Of a DNA stretch of 64,000 nt, positions 25,700-34,434 are shown one piece after another. Origin of the DNA: Puia sp. (GTDB lineage: Bacteria > Bacteroidota > Bacteroidia > Chitinophagales > Chitinophagaceae); the NCBI GenBank assembly GCA_031292515.1, contig JARLGZ010000030.1, positions 124,001 to 188,000 of the forward strand, read 5' to 3'. A program made the position numbers and the translations under genes. The notes beneath the pieces are model-generated. The model had not been told where the DNA came from. It made no database searches and saw only the letters and a program-made list of their open reading frames with translations. Numbering within the stretch: position 1 is the stretch's first letter; each line of letters begins with the position of its first letter.

Positions 25700-27691
25700 A
25701 TGACTCTGTCGTCTGAGAATCGTATACCTTTCAATCGCTCCTTCTTTACTTTCTTTTTGCGGTCCGCCGCCGAAAACAGTTATCTTTTTATCCTCCCGGT
25801 TCTTTTTGTTCTTGTACAATCCTTTACCGCGCAGGCTCAGCCCGTCGAGCGGAGGATCCGCACAGAAGAATACAGGCAATTGCAAAGGAGGCTGGCTTCC
25901 GGCTGGAACACCTGGTATAACAACAGCATACTCTCCTGGGTATTGCTGCCCGAAAGTTTCTCGATCAATCTCTGCGTCGATAATTATGAAGACGGGGATT
26001 TTCTCCGGGAGGCTTTTAAGGCCCAGGCCAATCAGCATCGTCCCGAACAATGCATACTCGGTCTTCGTGCCGATGACGGCAGTTATACGAGCCTGCGCCT
26101 GATTTATAAAGGCGTTGAATTATCCATCCAGAGCGCCACCGACGGATCCGATGAATTGATCCTTGTCACGCCGGAGAAGCCTTCCAAACAGCAGCTGGTC
26201 ATCGAAGCCGGCATACAGTTTGGAAGACAAGGCCAGGTATCCCTGGAGGGCGCGGCGGGCAATCAAAAACTGGTCTATCATTCGGGGGGTCGAAACCTGG
26301 AAGTAGGGACTACCGGGGCCCTGATGGAGAATGGATATGTCGTGAGCAGCGTTCCCCATCTCGGGGTCTCCCTGCAAGGCGAGACGGGTATCTATACCGG
26401 GAAGGGGCGGTCGCTGGAGCAGATCCGGGAAATCGTCAACAAGAGACGGGCGGAACAGCAACAGCGGGTCGATAGCTACGGGGAGTTGTCGGAGTCTTTC
26501 AAGGCCATGCAGACGATCCTTGCCTGGAATACGATCTACGATGCACCCAATGACCGGGTCATGACTCCTGTCAGCCGCCTATGGAACCGGGGTTGGGGAG
26601 GTTTTGTGCTGTTCGATTGGGATACTTACTTCGCGAGCGTCATGTGTTCGCTGTTTAATAAAGACCTCGCCTATGCCAATGCCGTAGAGATCACCAAGGC
26701 CATCTCTGCGCAGGGGTTTATTCCCAACTACCAGGCTCCCTTCGGAAATTACTCCTGGGATCGCTCCGAACCGCCGGTCGGAGCCGTGATCGTCCTCGAT
26801 ATTTACAAGCGCTACCACGAGAAATGGTTTCTGGAGGAGGTGTATGACGAGTTGCTGACCTGGAACCGCTGGTGGTCGAAATGCAGGAGTATCAAAGGCT
26901 ACCTGGCCTGGGGTTCGGATGACGTCGCGGACTCCCTGCGAACGATCGACAAATTTGACCTGCAGGCCGCAAAATTCGAGTCGGGGTTGGATAATTCACC
27001 GATGTATGACGGCGTCCCCTTTAATAAGACCACCCACACGATGGAACTCGCCGACGTGGGGTTGATGAGTTTGTATGTCGCGGATTGCAATGCACTGCAG
27101 GAAATGGCCACCGTACTGGGTAAAAAAGCCGATATAAAAGAGCTTAGCGAGCGGTCCGCCCGGTATAAGAAGTCGCTGGCCAGTTTATGGGATGAGGAGA
27201 AAGGGATCTTCGTCAACAAGCGGACCGACACGGACGAAAAGAGCTACCGGCTATCGCCGACCAATTTTTACCCCATGCTGGCGAAGGCTTGCACGCAGCG
27301 GCAGGCGGAACGAATGATCAGGGAGCATTATTTCAATTCTAATGAATTTTACGGCGAATTTGTAATACCTTCCATAGCCCGTAACGATCCCGCCTTTAAG
27401 GACAATGACTACTGGCGCGGGCGGATCTGGGGCCCCATGAACTTCCTGTTATACCTGGGGATGCGTAATTACGATCTTCCGGAGGCCAGGGCCGATCTGG
27501 TAAAGAAATCCGGGGCGCTCCTGATGAAATCCTGGAAGGCGAACGGGGCCATTTATGAGAATTATAACGGCGCGACAGGGCAAGGGGACGATGTTGGGAA
27601 CGCGGATGGATTTTATCATTGGGGAGCGCTCCTGAGCTTTATGTCGTTTCTGGAGAAAGACAACGCTGCACAAGGGTCTCAAAAAAAATGA
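25700..27691 (+). CDS. Secreted MGH1/GH63-like glycoside hydrolase
   Basis: The 663-residue protein has a signal region (SYLFILPVLFVLVQSFTAQAQ, about residues 28-48), a beta-sandwich N-terminal domain to about residue 240 and an (alpha/alpha)6 barrel after it. Barrel landmarks include WNRGWGGFVLFDWDTYFASVM, FIPNYQAPFGNYSWDRSEPPVGA, DNSPMYDGVPFN and DYWRGRIWGPMNFLLYLG, all typical of GH63/MGH1-like alpha-glycosidases and trehalases. It probably acts on an alpha-glucoside or mannosylglycerate-type glycan in the periplasm; substrate is unknown. The Asp in DWDTYF and Glu near the end (ENYNGATGQG) are plausible acid/base residues. The Gfo/Idh/MocA gene follows 161 bp downstream, a pairing common in Bacteroidota sugar loci. 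Confidence 0.85.
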   Translation: MTLSSENRIPFNRSFFTFFLRSAAENSYLFILPVLFVLVQSFTAQAQPVERRIRTEEYRQLQRRLASGWNTWYNNSILSWVLLPESFSINLCVDNYEDGDFLREAFKAQANQHRPEQCILGLRADDGSYTSLRLIYKGVELSIQSATDGSDELILVTPEKPSKQQLVIEAGIQFGRQGQVSLEGAAGNQKLVYHSGGRNLEVGTTGALMENGYVVSSVPHLGVSLQGETGIYTGKGRSLEQIREIVNKRRAEQQQRVDSYGELSESFKAMQTILAWNTIYDAPNDRVMTPVSRLWNRGWGGFVLFDWDTYFASVMCSLFNKDLAYANAVEITKAISAQGFIPNYQAPFGNYSWDRSEPPVGAVIVLDIYKRYHEKWFLEEVYDELLTWNRWWSKCRSIKGYLAWGSDDVADSLRTIDKFDLQAAKFESGLDNSPMYDGVPFNKTTHTMELADVGLMSLYVADCNALQEMATVLGKKADIKELSERSARYKKSLASLWDEEKGIFVNKRTDTDEKSYRLSPTNFYPMLAKACTQRQAERMIREHYFNSNEFYGEFVIPSIARNDPAFKDNDYWRGRIWGPMNFLLYLGMRNYDLPEARADLVKKSGALLMKSWKANGAIYENYNGATGQGDDVGNADGFYHWGALLSFMSFLEKDNAAQGSQKK

Positions 27692-27852
27692 CGGAGGCTC
27701 GCGGGAGCTAAATCGAAAACGGGACCGAAAGAGGACCGAAACGGTACAGAAACCGGACAGAAAAAAATGATAATACAAAACAATACAACACAAATTAGAA
27801 CAGTACTAATTAAGAACATACACACAAGGAAACAATAAACAGCAATCATATT

Positions 27853-29316
27853 ATGCAAAAGAAGAAACAAAACGACAAGGGCAACTCCCGGCGTGACTTC
27901 CTGAAAAAAGGGTTGACTGCGGCAGCGGGATTTTACATCGTACCCAGACATGTTTTGGGCGGTCCGGGTTTTGTCGCGCCCAGCGATAAGCTGATCATCG
28001 CGGCTGTCGGAGCCGGCGGCAAGGGTGGAGATGATATCGACCATTTCTATAAAAGCGGGAAGGCGGAGATCGCCGTGCTGGTGGATGTGGATGATCGTCG
28101 TTCCGCCGACAGCAGGAAGAAATTTCCGAAGGCAAAGTATTATAAGGACTACCGCGAAATGCTGGAAAAAGAGGGCAAGCATGTCGACGCGGTCTCCGTA
28201 TCCACCCCCGACCATATGCACGCGGTGATCGCCATGGGGGCCATGCAGCTGGGAAAGCATGTCTACGTACAGAAACCGATGACCCACGATATCTACGAGG
28301 CCCGCATGCTCACCCAGGCGGCTACCCGCTATAAGGTGGTCACGCAGATGGGCAACCAGGGAGCTTCCGGCGATGGCGTACGCCAGCTGATCGACTGGTA
28401 TCGCGCGGGCATTATCGGCGATGTCACCGAGGTGTTCTGTTTTACCAATCGGCCCGTGTGGCCGCAGGGTATCAAATGGCCTGAGAAGACTTCTTCCATC
28501 CCTTCCGAACTGGATTGGAATCTCTGGCAGGGTACGGCACCGGCCAAGCCTTACGTGGATGGGTTGCTTCCTTTCAGCTGGCGCGGATGGTGGGATTACG
28601 GCACCGGCGCATTGGGTGACATGGGCTGTCATATCATCGCCCCGGCCTACCAGGTGCTCGATCTCGGGTATCCTACGGAAGCCGAGTGCAGCGTAGGCTC
28701 TGTCTACACCGGGGAATTCAACGAGGGTTATTTCCCTGAAAGCTGTCCTCCTTCTTCCCACACGACCTTGAAATTTGCAGGAAAGAACGGTAAGCCCGAT
28801 ATCAAGCTGCACTGGATGGACGGCGGTATCCAGCCCGAAAGACCTGCGGAATTAGGACCCAATGAAGTCTTCGGGGATGGCGACAATGCGACCCTGTTCA
28901 TCGGAACAAAGGGCAAGATGATGTGCGCGACCTATGGCGCGGAGCCCCAGTTGCTGCCTACTTCCAGGACCAAGACCACCATCGTGCCGCAGACGATTGC
29001 AAGGGTCGCCAACGGAGAAGACGGTCACTATGCCGCCTGGGTCGAAGCCGCGATCGCCGGCTACGGCAGCGACAAGGAGAAAAACCTGAGCTCCAACTTC
29101 AAAAGCGCCGGTGTGCTGACGGAGATCGTCCTGATGGGCAACCTGGCTATCCGTAGCTATGACTATCGCGTCAAGACAAAAGGCAAGGAAGATGATTATG
29201 ATTATCCGGGCCGGCATATCAAATTGCTGTGGGATGGTCCGAACATGAAGATCACGAACTTCGAACCTGCCAACCAGTTTGTGAAGAGGACGTATCGCAG
29301 CGGCTGGAGTCTGTAA
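27853..29316 (+). CDS. Tat-exported Gfo/Idh/MocA-family oxidoreductase
   Basis: This 487-residue NAD(P)-dependent oxidoreductase begins with a twin-arginine signal (NSRRDFLKKGLTAAAGFYIV, Arg13-Arg14). The Rossmann glycine motif AVGAGGKGGD is at 51-60. The family EKP motif appears as QKPMTHDIYEAR, with Gln in place of Glu but the catalytic Lys kept. Such periplasmic Gfo/Idh/MocA proteins often act on oxidised sugars or as glycosidase-like oxidoreductases in Bacteroidota. It follows the GH63-like gene on the same strand and ends before a clear terminator, so the two may form an operon. Exact substrate unknown. Confidence 0.9.
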   Translation: MQKKKQNDKGNSRRDFLKKGLTAAAGFYIVPRHVLGGPGFVAPSDKLIIAAVGAGGKGGDDIDHFYKSGKAEIAVLVDVDDRRSADSRKKFPKAKYYKDYREMLEKEGKHVDAVSVSTPDHMHAVIAMGAMQLGKHVYVQKPMTHDIYEARMLTQAATRYKVVTQMGNQGASGDGVRQLIDWYRAGIIGDVTEVFCFTNRPVWPQGIKWPEKTSSIPSELDWNLWQGTAPAKPYVDGLLPFSWRGWWDYGTGALGDMGCHIIAPAYQVLDLGYPTEAECSVGSVYTGEFNEGYFPESCPPSSHTTLKFAGKNGKPDIKLHWMDGGIQPERPAELGPNEVFGDGDNATLFIGTKGKMMCATYGAEPQLLPTSRTKTTIVPQTIARVANGEDGHYAAWVEAAIAGYGSDKEKNLSSNFKSAGVLTEIVLMGNLAIRSYDYRVKTKGKEDDYDYPGRHIKLLWDGPNMKITNFEPANQFVKRTYRSGWSL

Positions 29317-29394
29317 CCTGCGGCTATTGTGAGGCCATAATCCGGCTGTGACAGCCAATCAGGCAAACGAAACGGTTTTATTGAATATAGTCTC

Positions 29395-29425
29395 AAGGCC
29401 GCCTCTTATTCGGGGCGGCCTTTTT
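29395..29425 (+). terminator. Intrinsic terminator after the Gfo/Idh/MocA gene
   Basis: A 7-bp stem GGCCGCC (29397-29403) pairs with GGCGGCC (29414-29420) around a 10-nt loop. It is extended by AA/TT pairs and followed by TTTTT. It lies about 80 bp after the upstream stop. Confidence 0.8.
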
Positions 29426-29458
29426 ATGGTTCGAGTCATTTAGCAAGGGGGGGGCATG

Positions 29459-29563
29459 TTGTGCCGGAGTGTAGTCTTGTACGGGGTGTCATGTTGTACG
29501 GGGCGCCGTCTTATGAGAGAGCATCGTCTTGTGCGGAGCGTCATCTTGGGCGGGAACCTGATT
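29459..29563 (+). repeat. Degenerate 17-18 bp tandem repeat, about six units
   Basis: Units starting TTGT(A/G)CGG occur at 29459, 29477, 29494 and 29529, with drifted units at 29511 and 29546; most end in GTC, CATG or CATC. The block fills the 312-bp gap between the terminator and the AI-2E transporter gene. I see nothing else in that gap. The repeat frame is open and could be mistaken for an N-terminal extension of the transporter. Confidence 0.6.
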
Positions 29564-29628
29564 TTGGGGGCTCCTTTTTAGAAAATGGCGGAATTATTGT
29601 TTACGTTTACGAAAGCAAATCCAATCAG

Positions 29629-30783
29629 ATGCCTTCCTTAAAGACTACCAATCCTTTTTATATACGACTGGCGATGGTGCTCGTGAGCCTGATCGCCCTT
29701 TTCTATATCGCCATCCTCGGAAAGGAGATCCTGTCACCGCTGATATTCGGGTTGCTGTTCGCGATCCTGTTGCTCCCGCTGGCGTCTTTCTTTGAAAAGA
29801 GGTTGCGGCTGCCGCGAAGCGCGGCCTCGGCGCTGTCCGTTCTCACGTTGCTGGCATCGATTGCCCTCGTGCTGTATATGGTAGGCTCGCAGATCAGTTC
29901 CCTGGCCGACGACTGGCCCCAGTTCAAGCACCAGATCAATATTTCGCTGAGCAGCCTGCAGCATTGGATCTCCGCCAAATTCCACGTCAATATTCATCAG
30001 CAGATGAACTACGTGAATACCGCGGCTTCAAAATTGCTCATGGAGGGAACGGGTACTTCGGTGATTGGCGCTACGGTCGTGTCGCTTTCTTCCATGCTGT
30101 TGTTCGTCGTCTTTATTATCATCGATACTTTTTTTCTCCTGTACTATCGTCGCCTGATCATCAAATTCCTGGTGGCCGTCTTCAGGGAAGAGAATTCCAT
30201 TACCGTCTATGAGGTGATCGCCCGGATACAGTTCATCATCCGCAAATATATCCTGGGCCTGGTGCTGGAAATGGCTATTGTGGCCGGGGCGAGCTGTCTC
30301 GCTCTCTGGATACTCGATGTCAAATATGCCATCCTGTTGGGCCTGATCATCGGCCTGTTCAATGTGGTGCCTTATATCGGCATCATCACGGCCATGCTGC
30401 TGGCGGCCCTGGTCACTTTTGCCACGGCTGCGACGGCCGGCAAGGTATTGGTAGTTACCGGCACCATCCTGGGTATTCACCTGTTGGACAGCAACCTGCT
30501 CTTGCCGCTGATCGTGGGTTCCAAGGTCCGGATCAATGCGCTGATCACCATCATGGCGGTCATTGTCGGTGGCAGTGTTTGGGGGGTGGTTGGTACCTTC
30601 CTGGCTATTCCTGTCGTTGCCGTCACAAAAATCGTGTTCGACCGGATCGATAGCTTAAAACCCTGGGGGCTTCTTTTGGGTGATGAGAAGGACGAAGAGC
30701 AGCCTCCTTCACTGGCGACGGAATTGACCACGCAAGCGCCCACGGATCCTTCTCCGGAAGCTCCGTCCAACTCCGTCCCTTAA
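29629..30783 (+). CDS. AI-2E family transporter (membrane permease)
   Basis: The 384-residue protein has about seven to eight membrane helices: two pairs at the N-terminus (MVLVSLIALFYIAILG and LIFGLLFAILLLPLASFF), a large amphipathic loop, then LLFVVFIIIDTFFLLYYRR and the conserved ILGLVLEMAIVAGASCLALWILDVKYAILLGLIIGLFNVVPYIG region. The NVVPYIG and HLLDSNLLLPLIVGSKV motifs identify the AI-2E/PerM family. Characterised members export autoinducer-2 or act as Na+/H+ antiporters; the role here is undetermined. The ATG at 29629 was chosen because upstream codons are repeat-derived. Confidence 0.9.
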   Translation: MPSLKTTNPFYIRLAMVLVSLIALFYIAILGKEILSPLIFGLLFAILLLPLASFFEKRLRLPRSAASALSVLTLLASIALVLYMVGSQISSLADDWPQFKHQINISLSSLQHWISAKFHVNIHQQMNYVNTAASKLLMEGTGTSVIGATVVSLSSMLLFVVFIIIDTFFLLYYRRLIIKFLVAVFREENSITVYEVIARIQFIIRKYILGLVLEMAIVAGASCLALWILDVKYAILLGLIIGLFNVVPYIGIITAMLLAALVTFATAATAGKVLVVTGTILGIHLLDSNLLLPLIVGSKVRINALITIMAVIVGGSVWGVVGTFLAIPVVAVTKIVFDRIDSLKPWGLLLGDEKDEEQPPSLATELTTQAPTDPSPEAPSNSVP

Positions 30784-30855
30784 AGATGAAAGAGACTTCA
30801 GAGAATGGCCGGCAAATCCTTTTTGAGGCCTTGCGGTAAACCGGTTGACAACGGC

Positions 30856-32307
30856 TTAAAAATTTTCCTGGTAGACGGGCTTTCCGGGCAGGCCCAGGCT
30901 GATGTTTTTGATTTCTCCCGATCCTTCGAAGGCAATGCTCACCCCTACGATGTCGCCGATCGTTTTTTCCTGCGGTGTGTCGAGGATCCGGGTGCCGTTG
31001 AGGGATATTTGCAGATGACCGGTCTCCACTTTACAAGTAACCCGCTGAAAATAATGGAAGTCGCATCCGAACGCGCTTAGGTCGTGGTCTTTCCCGAAAA
31101 TCATCCGGTCGCCGGTGAGCAGCTGAAGGTCGGCGATGCAGCCTTTGGCCGACAGGGGAATGATGATGGCGCTCTCTTTGCCGACGACGGTGATCCGGAC
31201 CCTGCGACAGGGCGACTCCTCAACCGTCGACGTGTTTCTTACCGATGTCTCCATCATAAAATGGGCGGCGTCCAATCCTTCGAACGGCCGGATATTTGTG
31301 AAATCCACCCAGGTGCCGGCGAAGACCGAAGAGCCGGTCTTTTGGCGAAGAATAGTTCTGTTGACGCCGAGCGATCCGCCCATCTTTATTTCCGCCGGGG
31401 TAAGATATACGGGAACCGGTTTGGCTTCGATGATGCCCTTCCATCCTTTTGTCTGTATAAATATGGGCGCCTGCCCCTGCTCCTGGCCGTTGACGATCAG
31501 CCGCGCATTGAAATAGCCTGGATAATAATAGAGCGAGGTGTGTTGCCTGCCCGTCACCGGAACTTTCTCCCTTCTCGCAGGATCCCAGGATTGCTGGATA
31601 AAGACGCTGTCGCCTCCAAACCCGGAGGCATCGTAATCGAAGACCACCGAATTGGGCAGGTCATCGGAGGTTTTTCGGGATTGGAACACCGCTTTCTCCG
31701 ACGGGTTTTTCGGTCCGGCTTCCGGTGATCCGGTATTTCCCGATCCCGATACGGTATTTGACAGGCTATCCGGGGATGCGGAGCCGGCTGGAGCTTGTTT
31801 CTGGCCTGACCGGAAAGATCCGGAGAGCAGAAAACCCGCGACGAGCAGGATGGTGGTTCCCAGGAGCACCGGTGCCAGGAAGCGGCTCTTTCCCGGGTTG
31901 TTTTTTGGTGTTGCCGGGGGCGGGAATTCATCGGATGGGTTTTTTGCAGGGGCAGCAGATTGATGGGGGAGATGTCCGGATAGATCCGCGGTGAGGCTGG
32001 AATGCTGAGCGCTTGCGCCGGAAGCGGGGCTTGCCGGCGAGTCGTCCGCGTTCTTTTGCTCAAAATCACGCCAGTTCCCGTAGTCCAGGAAGCGGGCCAG
32101 GGTATTGAGTGTGGACAGGGAGGGTGAACTGTTGTAGTTCACCCGGCCCCAGATTCTTTTTAAGGTCGACACGCTTAACCGCACTCCGGTTTTGTCAAAT
32201 ATCTTATCGCTGAGGTTTTCAAAGTCCTCCGTATTCCAGGCGTCCGGTTCGGGCATATTGAGCAATCCGGCGATCTGCCGCCGGCATTTTTCTATTTGTG
32301 TGTACAC
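30856..32307 (-). CDS. Membrane-anchored protein with HTH-like N-terminal region and lectin-like C-terminal domain
   Basis: This 483-residue protein has three parts. Residues 1-88 (SDKIFDKTGVRLSVSTLKRIWG then PSLSTLNTLARFLDYGNWRDFEQ) look like a helical Cro/C1-type DNA-binding-like domain seen at the front of many Bacteroidota proteins. After a Pro/Ser-rich linker there is one membrane helix at about 145-163 (APVLLGTTILLVAGFLL). Outside the membrane, residues about 210-300 form a beta-sandwich and 330-480 resemble a concanavalin-like domain (FAGTWVDFTNIRPFEGLDAAHF, CKVETGHLQISLNGTRI). The layout suggests a one-protein transmembrane sensor. Function unknown; membrane topology inferred. Confidence 0.7.
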   Translation of the reverse strand: MYTQIEKCRRQIAGLLNMPEPDAWNTEDFENLSDKIFDKTGVRLSVSTLKRIWGRVNYNSSPSLSTLNTLARFLDYGNWRDFEQKNADDSPASPASGASAQHSSLTADLSGHLPHQSAAPAKNPSDEFPPPATPKNNPGKSRFLAPVLLGTTILLVAGFLLSGSFRSGQKQAPAGSASPDSLSNTVSGSGNTGSPEAGPKNPSEKAVFQSRKTSDDLPNSVVFDYDASGFGGDSVFIQQSWDPARREKVPVTGRQHTSLYYYPGYFNARLIVNGQEQGQAPIFIQTKGWKGIIEAKPVPVYLTPAEIKMGGSLGVNRTILRQKTGSSVFAGTWVDFTNIRPFEGLDAAHFMMETSVRNTSTVEESPCRRVRITVVGKESAIIIPLSAKGCIADLQLLTGDRMIFGKDHDLSAFGCDFHYFQRVTCKVETGHLQISLNGTRILDTPQEKTIGDIVGVSIAFEGSGEIKNISLGLPGKPVYQENF

Positions 32308-32433
32308 GGAGCGATGATTTTTAGCGCTGAATGAACTTGAACAGGCTTGAACGGGCTTGAACTACCTTCTTATGGATCCCCGTCCGACATTTAAGCCATC
32401 AACACATTCAACAAACAAATTTAATTTTTTCAG

Positions 32434-32740
32434 ATGGATCGGATGGTTTTTTTGATTTGCCTTATCAGCTGTCTTGCGGGTGGGTGAAAATATGCAGTCA
32501 GCCTATGTCTTCAATAATTCCCTCATAACAGGCAATGAACACTACATGGGTTATTACACCAATAAAGGGCTGGCGCCGACTGAAAAAAACGGAAACATCG
32601 GGACGGGGATCAGAAAGACGGGGAAAGTCCTGCTGAGCGAGGTAAAAACGGAAGGGTTGCCGCACGATTACCTCAACCTGGCTCCCGGCTCGGATGGAAA
32701 GGATATCTTAGCGGGGATTTTTAAAAGTCCAGGGAAATGA
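32434..32740 (+). pseudogene. Remnant of a secreted protein: signal peptide cut off from a C-terminal tail
   Basis: An ATG at 32434 opens a good signal peptide (MDRMVFLICLISCLAGG) that ends at a TGA at 32485-32487. In another frame, starting just before ATG 32492 and running to a stop at 32738-32740, is an 82-residue segment (MQSAYVFNNSLITGN, LLSEVKTEGLPHDYLNLAPGSDG, IFKSPGK). The frame break plus very short length suggest a secreted gene that lost its middle. The tail has an asparagine-rich repeat feel of a beta-helix enzyme end, but I do not recognise a family. It could also be a real 82-residue small protein. Confidence 0.4.
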
Positions 32741-32797
32741 TAAAGGATCAAGCCGGGGGCGAAGATGACTTTCCGGTCCCTGCGGCCTGGCAATATG

Positions 32798-32856
32798 GTC
32801 ATCCGTGAGTATCGTTGTCCGTGTATATCGTCTGTGAAAGGGTCGTCCGTGAAATG
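32798..32856 (+). repeat. Degenerate 16-bp tandem repeat
   Basis: Four imperfect copies: GTCATCCGTGAGTATC (32798), GTTGTCCGTGTATATC (32814), a shortened GTCTGTGAAAGG (32830) and GTCGTCCGTGAAATG (32842), about 80 bp upstream of the hydroxyacid dehydrogenase gene. Confidence 0.5.
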
Positions 32857-32937
32857 ACTGCCCCAAAAAACAGGCGGTGAAAAATTAATTTCGGAGTATG
32901 TGATCCGCGGATACCGGATATTTCTTTAATATTACGG

Positions 32938-33882
32938 ATGCAAATCATTATTACAGACGGATATACGCTCAACCCCGGCGATCTTAGCTGGGAGACTTTT
33001 GAGGAATTAGGAAAATTGGTCATTTACGAACGAACACCCGAGAACGAAGTGGCGGCACGCTGTGCCGGCGCCACGGTCATCATCACCAATAAGACACCCA
33101 TTACCCGGGCCACCATCCAAGCCGCCACGGGTCTGCGACTGATCGCGGTGACGGCTACCGGTTATAATATCGTCGACACGGTTGCCGCCCGTGAAAAGGG
33201 TATTGCTGTCTGCAACGTTCCCGAGTACGGAACCGATTCGGTGGCCCAGCATGCTTTCGCCCTGTTGCTGGAAACAGCCAATAAGGTGGGGATGAACGCT
33301 CGCAGCGTACGTGAAGGAGATTGGGTGAAGTCTGTGGATTGGTGTTATTCGGTGGCCCCGCTGATCGAGCTGAGGGACAAGATCCTGGGGATCGTCGGAT
33401 TTGGCCGTATAGGGCAGAGAACGGCCGAACTGGCGCGGGCATTTGGGATGCGGATCCTCTTTTACGGAGGCCGTTCGCGACCGGAATGGGCCGAGGCTGT
33501 CAGTCTCCAGGCCGTTTTTGAACAGGCTGACTGGATCTCCCTGCATTGCCCCCTCCGTCCCGACAACCAGGGGTTTGTAGATCGTGCACTGTTATCCCGC
33601 ATGAAGAAGACGGCTTACCTGATCAACACGTCCCGCGGGCAACTCATCAATGAAGCCGATCTGGCCGAGGCGCTCAACCACGGAATATTGGCCGGCGCCG
33701 CGCTCGATGTCCTCTCCAAGGAGCCTCCTTTAGAAAGTAATCCGTTGTTGAATGCACTCAATTGTATTATCACCCCGCATAATGCCTGGTCCAGTTTTGA
33801 AGCCAGGAAGCGCTTGATGCAGACGACTTTTGAAAACGTATCAGCCGGGCTGGCAGGCAAACCGCAGAACGTGGTGAACTGA
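32938..33882 (+). CDS. D-2-hydroxyacid dehydrogenase (glycerate dehydrogenase-like)
   Basis: This 314-residue NAD(H)-dependent enzyme reduces 2-keto acids such as hydroxypyruvate or oxidises D-2-hydroxy acids. The nucleotide motif GIVGFGRIGQRTAE is central. The catalytic Arg lies in NTSRGQLINEADL, and the catalytic His in ITPHNAWSS. The length and the lack of an extra substrate or regulatory domain fit glycerate dehydrogenase rather than SerA. Downstream on the same strand come RidA, a GNAT, an IlvD/Edd dehydratase and an SDR, with short gaps, so a sugar-acid or amino-acid catabolic cluster is likely. Confidence 0.92.
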   Translation: MQIIITDGYTLNPGDLSWETFEELGKLVIYERTPENEVAARCAGATVIITNKTPITRATIQAATGLRLIAVTATGYNIVDTVAAREKGIAVCNVPEYGTDSVAQHAFALLLETANKVGMNARSVREGDWVKSVDWCYSVAPLIELRDKILGIVGFGRIGQRTAELARAFGMRILFYGGRSRPEWAEAVSLQAVFEQADWISLHCPLRPDNQGFVDRALLSRMKKTAYLINTSRGQLINEADLAEALNHGILAGAALDVLSKEPPLESNPLLNALNCIITPHNAWSSFEARKRLMQTTFENVSAGLAGKPQNVVN

Positions 33883-33950
33883 ACAGGGAACCGCGGTTCT
33901 GCCACCGTCGGCGGGTCATAGATTGGAGGATTTTTTCTTACCTTCCGGAT

Positions 33951-34421
33951 ATGGAAAATAGTATCATAGCGGACAATTTAAAAAAGCTGGGAATCAGTTT
34001 CGCAAACCTGCCAAAGCCCGGCGGTTCGTATGTCGCGGTCAACATCAGGGGAAATATTGCTTACGTGGCCATCCAGTTCCCTATTCGTGACGGACATTTT
34101 TACCATATCGGCGAGTTGGGAAAAGAGGTGACGACGGAGCAGGGATATGAGGCCGCCAGGATGGCTACTACGAACGTGCTGGGACAGATCGATCGGTTTG
34201 TCGGGTTTGACAGGCTGGTGGGTCTCAATCATGCCGATATTTGTTATCGGGCGGCCAAAGATTGGGAGGAAGCTCCCCGCGTCGCCGATGGGGCCTCCGA
34301 TCTTTTTTTAGAAGTACTGGGAGATATGGGAAAGCATACCCGCGCAATCTTTGGGGTCGACAAATTGCCACGGGGTTTTTGTATGTCGCTTACTACGTCT
34401 TTTACGATCAGCAATAAGTGA
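33951..34421 (+). CDS. RidA family protein (reactive enamine/imine deaminase)
   Basis: The 156-residue protein belongs to the longer RidA branch (YjgF/YER057c/UK114 superfamily). Landmarks are LGISFANLPKPGGSYVAVNIRGNIAYVAIQFP, GKEVTTEQGYEAARMATTNVLGQI and GVDKLPRGFCMSLTTSFTI. RidA proteins hydrolyse reactive enamines or imines formed by PLP dehydratases. The catalytic Arg of the RidA branch seems replaced by CMS in the last motif, so enzymatic activity is not assured. It sits 68 bp after the dehydrogenase. Confidence 0.85.
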   Translation: MENSIIADNLKKLGISFANLPKPGGSYVAVNIRGNIAYVAIQFPIRDGHFYHIGELGKEVTTEQGYEAARMATTNVLGQIDRFVGFDRLVGLNHADICYRAAKDWEEAPRVADGASDLFLEVLGDMGKHTRAIFGVDKLPRGFCMSLTTSFTISNK

Positions 34422-34434
34422 AAATTCTCTTCTC

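Noticed and set aside
29461-29628. N-terminal extension of the AI-2E transporter
   Set aside because: The sequence is made of degenerate 17-18 bp repeats; the membrane protein proper starts at the ATG at 29629.
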